This document shows positions 14,781 through 18,006 of a stretch of DNA of 18,006 nucleotides, in pieces; within the stretch, counting starts at the first letter, position 1, and every line of letters begins with the position of its first letter. The DNA is from CAZMZW01 sp963802275 (GTDB taxonomy: Bacteria > Chloroflexota > Anaerolineae > Anaerolineales > Anaerolineaceae). The DNA lies in NCBI GenBank assembly GCA_963802275.1, contig CAWDIB010000002.1, forward strand, positions 1 through 18,006, given 5' to 3'. The translations under genes were made by a program, and so were the position numbers. A model generated the notes under the pieces. It saw only the letters and a program-made list of their open reading frames with translations. It was not told the origin of the DNA and searched no databases.

Positions 14781-15488
14781 TTGAAAACCATCATCAGTAA
14801 AATCGACCAGAAAAAAATGGTGCTCATCCCTGCCGGGGAATTCATCATGGGCAGCGAGGAATTCGGTCCGGAAAGCCCGCAGCGGGTGGTCACCCTTCCA
14901 GATTATTACATTGATATTTACCCGGTCACCAACCAGGAATACAAGGCCTTCATGGACGCCACCAGCGCCATGCCACCCAGGCACTGGAACGGGTTCGAAG
15001 TTCCCAAAGGATTGGAGAATCATCCGGTCCACCGCATCAGCTGGTTTGAGGCAAACATGTACGCCGAATGGGCAGGCAAGCGGCTGCCAAGCGAAGCGGA
15101 ATGGGAAAAAGCCGCCAGGGGCACTGACGGGCGGCGCTGGCCGTGGGGTAATATGTTTAATGAGGATAATGCCCTGGTGTGGGATCGGGGCGAATTCTCC
15201 CTAACAGCAGCGGTGGATGCGCATCCGGGCGGGGCAAGCCCTTACGGTGTCTTTGAGATGGCAGGGAATGTGGAGGAATGGACCGCCGACTGGTACGAGG
15301 CCTATCCCGGTTCCAGCTACAAAAGCCATGCCTATGGCGGCAAATTCAGGGCACTACGCGGTGGGTCTTCCTTTTTCACCCAGAACCATGCGCGCTGCGC
15401 CTACCGCTGTTTCACGCGGCCTGAGGATGCAGGCATTGACAATATAGCCGGCTGCGGTTTCCGCTGCGTTTGGGACAGTAAACCATAA
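14781..15488 (+). CDS. SUMF1/FGE-fold protein (formylglycine-generating-enzyme-like)
   Basis: Protein of 235 residues covering the whole FGE-sulfatase fold: MVLIPAGEFIMGSEE at 13-27, YPVTNQEYKAFMD at 47-59, HPVHRISWFEANMYAEWAGK at 81-100, RLPSEAEWEKAARG at 101-114, WPWGN at 120-124, GVFEMAGNVEEWTADWY at 156-172, RALRGGSS at 190-197 and GFRCVWD at 226-232. True FGE oxidises a sulfatase cysteine to formylglycine and binds copper through two cysteines shortly after RGGS. Here those positions are Phe/Thr and Ala/Arg; the cysteines present are 206, 210, 225 and 229. Formylglycine formation is therefore doubtful. Other family members have different or structural roles. TTG at 14781 is preferred over GTG at 14775 because AGGAG (14769-14773) is seven bases from the former and one from the latter. 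It is transcribed divergently from the radical SAM operon. No sulfatase is in the window. Confidence 0.85.
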   Translation: MKTIISKIDQKKMVLIPAGEFIMGSEEFGPESPQRVVTLPDYYIDIYPVTNQEYKAFMDATSAMPPRHWNGFEVPKGLENHPVHRISWFEANMYAEWAGKRLPSEAEWEKAARGTDGRRWPWGNMFNEDNALVWDRGEFSLTAAVDAHPGGASPYGVFEMAGNVEEWTADWYEAYPGSSYKSHAYGGKFRALRGGSSFFTQNHARCAYRCFTRPEDAGIDNIAGCGFRCVWDSKP

Positions 15489-15547
15489 ATTTTCAGAACA
15501 TTATTTTTTCAGTATCTCTGCTGATGCGACATAATATTTTTAGTGAG

Positions 15548-15575
15548 TTGACTTGAATAAGAACAAGGATAAAAA
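15548..15575 (+). promoter_or_regulatory. Possible promoter of uridine phosphorylase
   Basis: TTGACT (15548-15553), a 16-base spacer, and TAAAAA (15570-15575), about 58 bases upstream of the ATG at 15633. Confidence 0.4.
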
Positions 15576-15632
15576 TTCTTCAATTAAGTAAACCACTGCT
15601 CCTATTTTGAAAAAAGAAGAGGAATATACATC

Positions 15633-16424
15633 ATGACATTGGAAAAAGACCTTCAACATCATATCCACCTGCGCAAGGGGGATGTCGGCAGATATGTGCT
15701 GCTGCCCGGCGATCCCGGGCGCTGCGAAAAGATCGCGCAACACCTGGATGAACCTCAGTTCATCGTTCAGAACCGCGAGTTTTGCACCTACAGCGGCTAT
15801 TTGCTGGGTGAGAAGGTAACCGTGACCTCGACCGGCATCGGTTGCCCATCCACGGCCATTGCAGTGGAAGAGCTGATCAAGATCGGCGCCGACACCTTCA
15901 TCCGCGTGGGCACCTCAGGCGGCATTCAACCCGGTACGAGGACGGGAGAAGTGGCTGTCGTCACGGCTGCCATCCGCGATGAAGGCACCTCGCGGCATTA
16001 CCTGCCGATCGAATTCCCGGCCATTGCGGATGTGGAAGTTGTGCTCGCACTAAAAGAAGGGGCGATTAAGGCCAATCTGCCATACCGCCTGGGCATCAGC
16101 CAATCCAAGGATTCATTCTATGGTGAAATGGAGCCGCAGCGAATGCCGATTGCGGATGAATTGGCCGCGCGCTGGAAGGCATGGGTGGCTGGCGGGGCTA
16201 TTTGCTCTGAAATGGAAGCGGCAACCCTATTCATCATCGCCAGCATTAACCGTAAGAGAGCTGGAGGCGTGATGTTAATGGCTGGCAGTTCTGACCATAT
16301 GCCTGAGACCGAGGAGGAAATCAAAGAGTTTAATGAATTGTTCGACGTGCAGCGTGCCATCAAAACAGCCATTGAAGCCATAAAAATCCTCATTGAAAAT
16401 GACCGGGCGAAACACCGGCAGTAG
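15633..16424 (+). CDS. udp: Uridine phosphorylase
   Basis: Nucleoside phosphorylase of the NP-I family, splitting uridine with phosphate into uracil and ribose 1-phosphate for pyrimidine salvage. The 263-residue length is normal. The phosphate-binding LLPGDPGR is at 23-30 (G26, R30), with R91 and GTSGG at 93-97 (T94). Ribose binding is by SEMEAA at 192-197. The base-binding loop reads SFYGEMEPQRMP (161-172). In the related enzymes I recall, a glutamine follows FYG; here it is Glu, with Q169 and R170 a few residues later, so substrate preference may differ somewhat. NP-I relatives such as purine nucleoside phosphorylase are less likely given the SKDSFYG loop. It is cytoplasmic. An AGAGGA site precedes the ATG at 15633. 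It is a single-gene unit or joined with the HEAT protein that begins 71 bases later. Confidence 0.88.
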   Translation: MTLEKDLQHHIHLRKGDVGRYVLLPGDPGRCEKIAQHLDEPQFIVQNREFCTYSGYLLGEKVTVTSTGIGCPSTAIAVEELIKIGADTFIRVGTSGGIQPGTRTGEVAVVTAAIRDEGTSRHYLPIEFPAIADVEVVLALKEGAIKANLPYRLGISQSKDSFYGEMEPQRMPIADELAARWKAWVAGGAICSEMEAATLFIIASINRKRAGGVMLMAGSSDHMPETEEEIKEFNELFDVQRAIKTAIEAIKILIENDRAKHRQ

Positions 16425-16495
16425 TAACCTGCGGGTCAATGCGTTTTGGTCATGGTGAATCCAAAATAAAATTTTAGAAAAAGATATGCTCTGAA

Positions 16496-17047
16496 ATGGC
16501 TAATCCAATCCTTGACAAGCTCAAAGGCGGCAGCCTGATCTCCGATGGGCGGGCGGACGAGGTGGCGGATGATGTTTTGCGACACCCTGATCGATTCCAA
16601 TTGCTGATGGAAGGATTGAGCGCACCCGAGGATGTCATCCGCGGACGGTCGGCACACGCTTTGGAAAAGGTGGCGTGCATTCACCCGAATTGGTTCTCTC
16701 CCCACTTCGAGCAAATCGTGCAGCAAGCGGTGGATGACCCGCTGCCCATGGCACGCTGGCACCTGGTAATGCTGCTGACTGACATGGCAAATGTTAGTAA
16801 TCTGGATCAGATCATTGACGTCATGCTCACCTGCCTGGAGGATGACAGCGCGTTCGTGCTGAGCTGGGCGATTTCCGGTTTATGCATCCTGGGCAGGCGT
16901 TATCCACAAAGAGCAGTAGAAATCATCCAGGCATTGCAGCCGCTGTGCAAGGTGAGCAGCACAGCGGTCCGCACCAGGGCAGCCAAGGCGGTGGACCGGC
17001 TGGAAAATCCAACGCTGCCCATACCAAAAAGCTGGGCGAAGAGATAA
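16496..17047 (+). CDS. HEAT-repeat-like helical protein
   Basis: Protein of 183 residues made of paired helices, as in HEAT-like repeats: DEVADDVLRHPDRFQLLMEG, then IRGRSAHALEKVACIHPNWF, MARWHLVMLLTDMANVSN, FVLSWAISGLCILGRRYP and AVRTRAAKAVDRLENPTLP. Each repeat has the R/A-x-A-A-x-A/L-x-x-L-type second helix. Such proteins are usually binding scaffolds. There are no catalytic residues, signal peptide or membrane segment. The partner is unknown. The ATG at 16496 has only a weak upstream purine stretch (GAAAAAGATATG). It follows uridine phosphorylase by 71 bases on the same strand with no clear terminator between them. Confidence 0.75.
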   Translation: MANPILDKLKGGSLISDGRADEVADDVLRHPDRFQLLMEGLSAPEDVIRGRSAHALEKVACIHPNWFSPHFEQIVQQAVDDPLPMARWHLVMLLTDMANVSNLDQIIDVMLTCLEDDSAFVLSWAISGLCILGRRYPQRAVEIIQALQPLCKVSSTAVRTRAAKAVDRLENPTLPIPKSWAKR

Positions 17048-17210
17048 AAAGAGCCCTTTCATTAATTGAGGCATTATCAATTTTGCAATCATTCCGCCAG
17101 GCAGACCTTATGGATCATTGGCATAATTATTGCGAGAATATATATACTCATTGACTTTTCAAAGCTATAAAACCTTGGCATAAAAAATGGGTTAATAAAG
17201 GAAATCTGGC
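17048..17210. other. Intergenic region before the last gene
   Basis: AT-rich spacer with no gene. A TTGACT near 17152 lacks a well-spaced -10 box, so no promoter is called. AAAGGA at about 17198-17203 is the ribosome binding site of the next gene. Confidence 0.4.
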
Positions 17211-18006
17211 ATGCAAATTAATAGGATCTATTCAACCTTATTATTATTAAGCATAATCCTGGTCGTTTCAATGGCATTCATCCCCTTTCCGAAAGAATCA
17301 GCTATTCCCGTTTACCAGGATGATTTTGAAAAATACACCAGCGACCACAATATTCAAAAAGCATACATCGTTTGGGAAGATGGCGCCACCCTCAAGGCAA
17401 GGCTGCAAAAAAACCTGGCGCACTCAGGCAAACAGTCGCTGCTGGTTGAAATCGTTTCCCCTCACCCCACCAACAATTCAATCAACGGCTCTATTTATCA
17501 TGTTGTGCCGCTTTTACAACGCAACTGGTCGCGTGCCACAGGCATCCGGTTTTGGGTTGCCAATTCAACAATAAAACCATTATTACTTTCTTTAAATTTT
17601 AAAGAGGAGTACAACGAATATTGGGCTATTTCCGGTAATGGCAAATTCTACCTGCAGTCTGAAGAGGGCACCCTGCGCCAGCAAAATATCGAATACGGCA
17701 ATCTGCCCATTCCGGCTGCTTTTGTGGGTTTTGTGATTGTGCCGTTCAGCAATTTTGCTGTTCCGGATTGGAACACCGCACGCGGAAACAAGCAAATGGA
17801 CCTCAAACGGATTGAATCATATGCTTTTGCGGTCAACATCAGCGACGATTTTCCACGCAGTTTCTGGATTGATGATTTTGAGGTGCTTGCCCAGGGTGAT
17901 TACCTTACTCTGTTCATCCAGGGCTCGCCTCAAATCCAGATACCCACAAGTGGTGAACACCGCGAACAGTACGCCGCTCACATTCATTCTTCAGCAACCA
18001 ACACAT
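17211..18006 (+). CDS. Secreted carbohydrate-binding-like protein, C-terminus beyond the window
   Basis: An open frame of 265 codons from ATG 17211 to the window end, with no stop. AAGGA lies eight bases upstream. Residues 1-23 form a signal peptide or anchor (a short NR-containing start, then STLLLLSIILVVSMAF). The following ~200 residues look like a beta-sandwich of the CBM11/CIA30-like galactose-binding type: DDFEKY near 42-47, GKQSLLVEIV, then GIRFWVANSTIKPLLLSLNF, FVIVPFSNFAVPDW, and FWIDDFEVLAQG closing the domain. The opening D-D-F-E and closing W-I-D-D-F-E are typical of such jelly-roll domains. The sequence goes on toward another domain (LTLFIQGSPQIQIPTSGEH), which could be catalytic. 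It probably acts outside the cell on a polysaccharide. The family assignment rests on pattern only. Confidence 0.65.
   Translation, partial: MQINRIYSTLLLLSIILVVSMAFIPFPKESAIPVYQDDFEKYTSDHNIQKAYIVWEDGATLKARLQKNLAHSGKQSLLVEIVSPHPTNNSINGSIYHVVPLLQRNWSRATGIRFWVANSTIKPLLLSLNFKEEYNEYWAISGNGKFYLQSEEGTLRQQNIEYGNLPIPAAFVGFVIVPFSNFAVPDWNTARGNKQMDLKRIESYAFAVNISDDFPRSFWIDDFEVLAQGDYLTLFIQGSPQIQIPTSGEHREQYAAHIHSSATNT

Noticed and set aside
14781..15488. Formylglycine-generating enzyme acting on the Cys tail as a firm call
   Set aside because: The catalytic copper-binding cysteines are missing and no CxPxR sulfatase-type motif is present in the tail.
16425..16495. Terminator after uridine phosphorylase (TTTTGG...CCAAAA)
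   Set aside because: Only a six-base arm with a long loop and no T run directly after it; too weak.
1..18006. CRISPR array, tRNA or rRNA genes
   Set aside because: No regularly spaced repeats and no tRNA- or rRNA-like conserved segments were seen on either strand.

Overview
The window is a mosaic. From about position 5,150 rightwards it is one coherent, frameshift-free stretch of bacterial DNA of intermediate GC. Strong AGGAGG-type ribosome binding sites, sigma70-like promoters, several TTG starts and the mix of genes (Cys/Ala-tailed membrane protein with a radical SAM enzyme, LemA-like and TPM-like lipoproteins, PAS-GGDEF proteins) suggest a Chloroflexota bacterium, perhaps Anaerolineae. 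That assignment is inference. The left ~4.9 kb consists of abutting gene fragments of different GC and style, several with frameshifts, and looks like a chimeric contig end.

Left part: a GC-rich, repeatedly frameshifted small-molecule kinase (about 96-930); an internal fragment of isoleucyl-tRNA synthetase (about 945-2206), cut on both sides; then AT-richer, Bacteroidota-like DNA on the minus strand with the N-terminus of a secreted DUF5916/CBM9-like protein, an intact short-chain dehydrogenase and the C-terminal half of an M16 peptidase with a terminator (2206 to about 4700); then a frameshifted C-terminal piece of an LCM/PPM1-type methyltransferase (to 5114).

Middle part: a 41-residue membrane microprotein with its own promoter and a perfect palindrome (5160-5347); an intact IS256-family element flanked by a 10-bp direct repeat, sitting between two divergent promoters (5360-6662); then two head-to-tail copies of a two-gene module, PAS-GGDEF diguanylate cyclase (+) followed by a convergent GH25 lysozyme (-). 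In copy 1 only the last ~74 codons of the lysozyme remain, next to a decayed interval; copy 2 is complete.

Right part: a minus-strand operon (14588 down to 10693) starting at a TATAAT promoter. It encodes a radical SAM enzyme with a Cys-rich SPASM-like C-terminus, a membrane-anchored protein whose predicted cytoplasmic tail ends in a Cys-Ala repeat, a TPM-like lipoprotein and a LemA-like lipoprotein, and ends at a strong terminator. The first three genes overlap. This is the most interesting system here: the tail looks like a substrate for the radical SAM enzyme, and the lipoproteins would sit on the outer face with the protein's large outer domain. Divergent from it is a SUMF1/FGE-fold protein without the usual catalytic cysteine pair. 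Uridine phosphorylase, a HEAT-repeat protein and the start of a secreted carbohydrate-binding-like protein, cut by the window end, follow.
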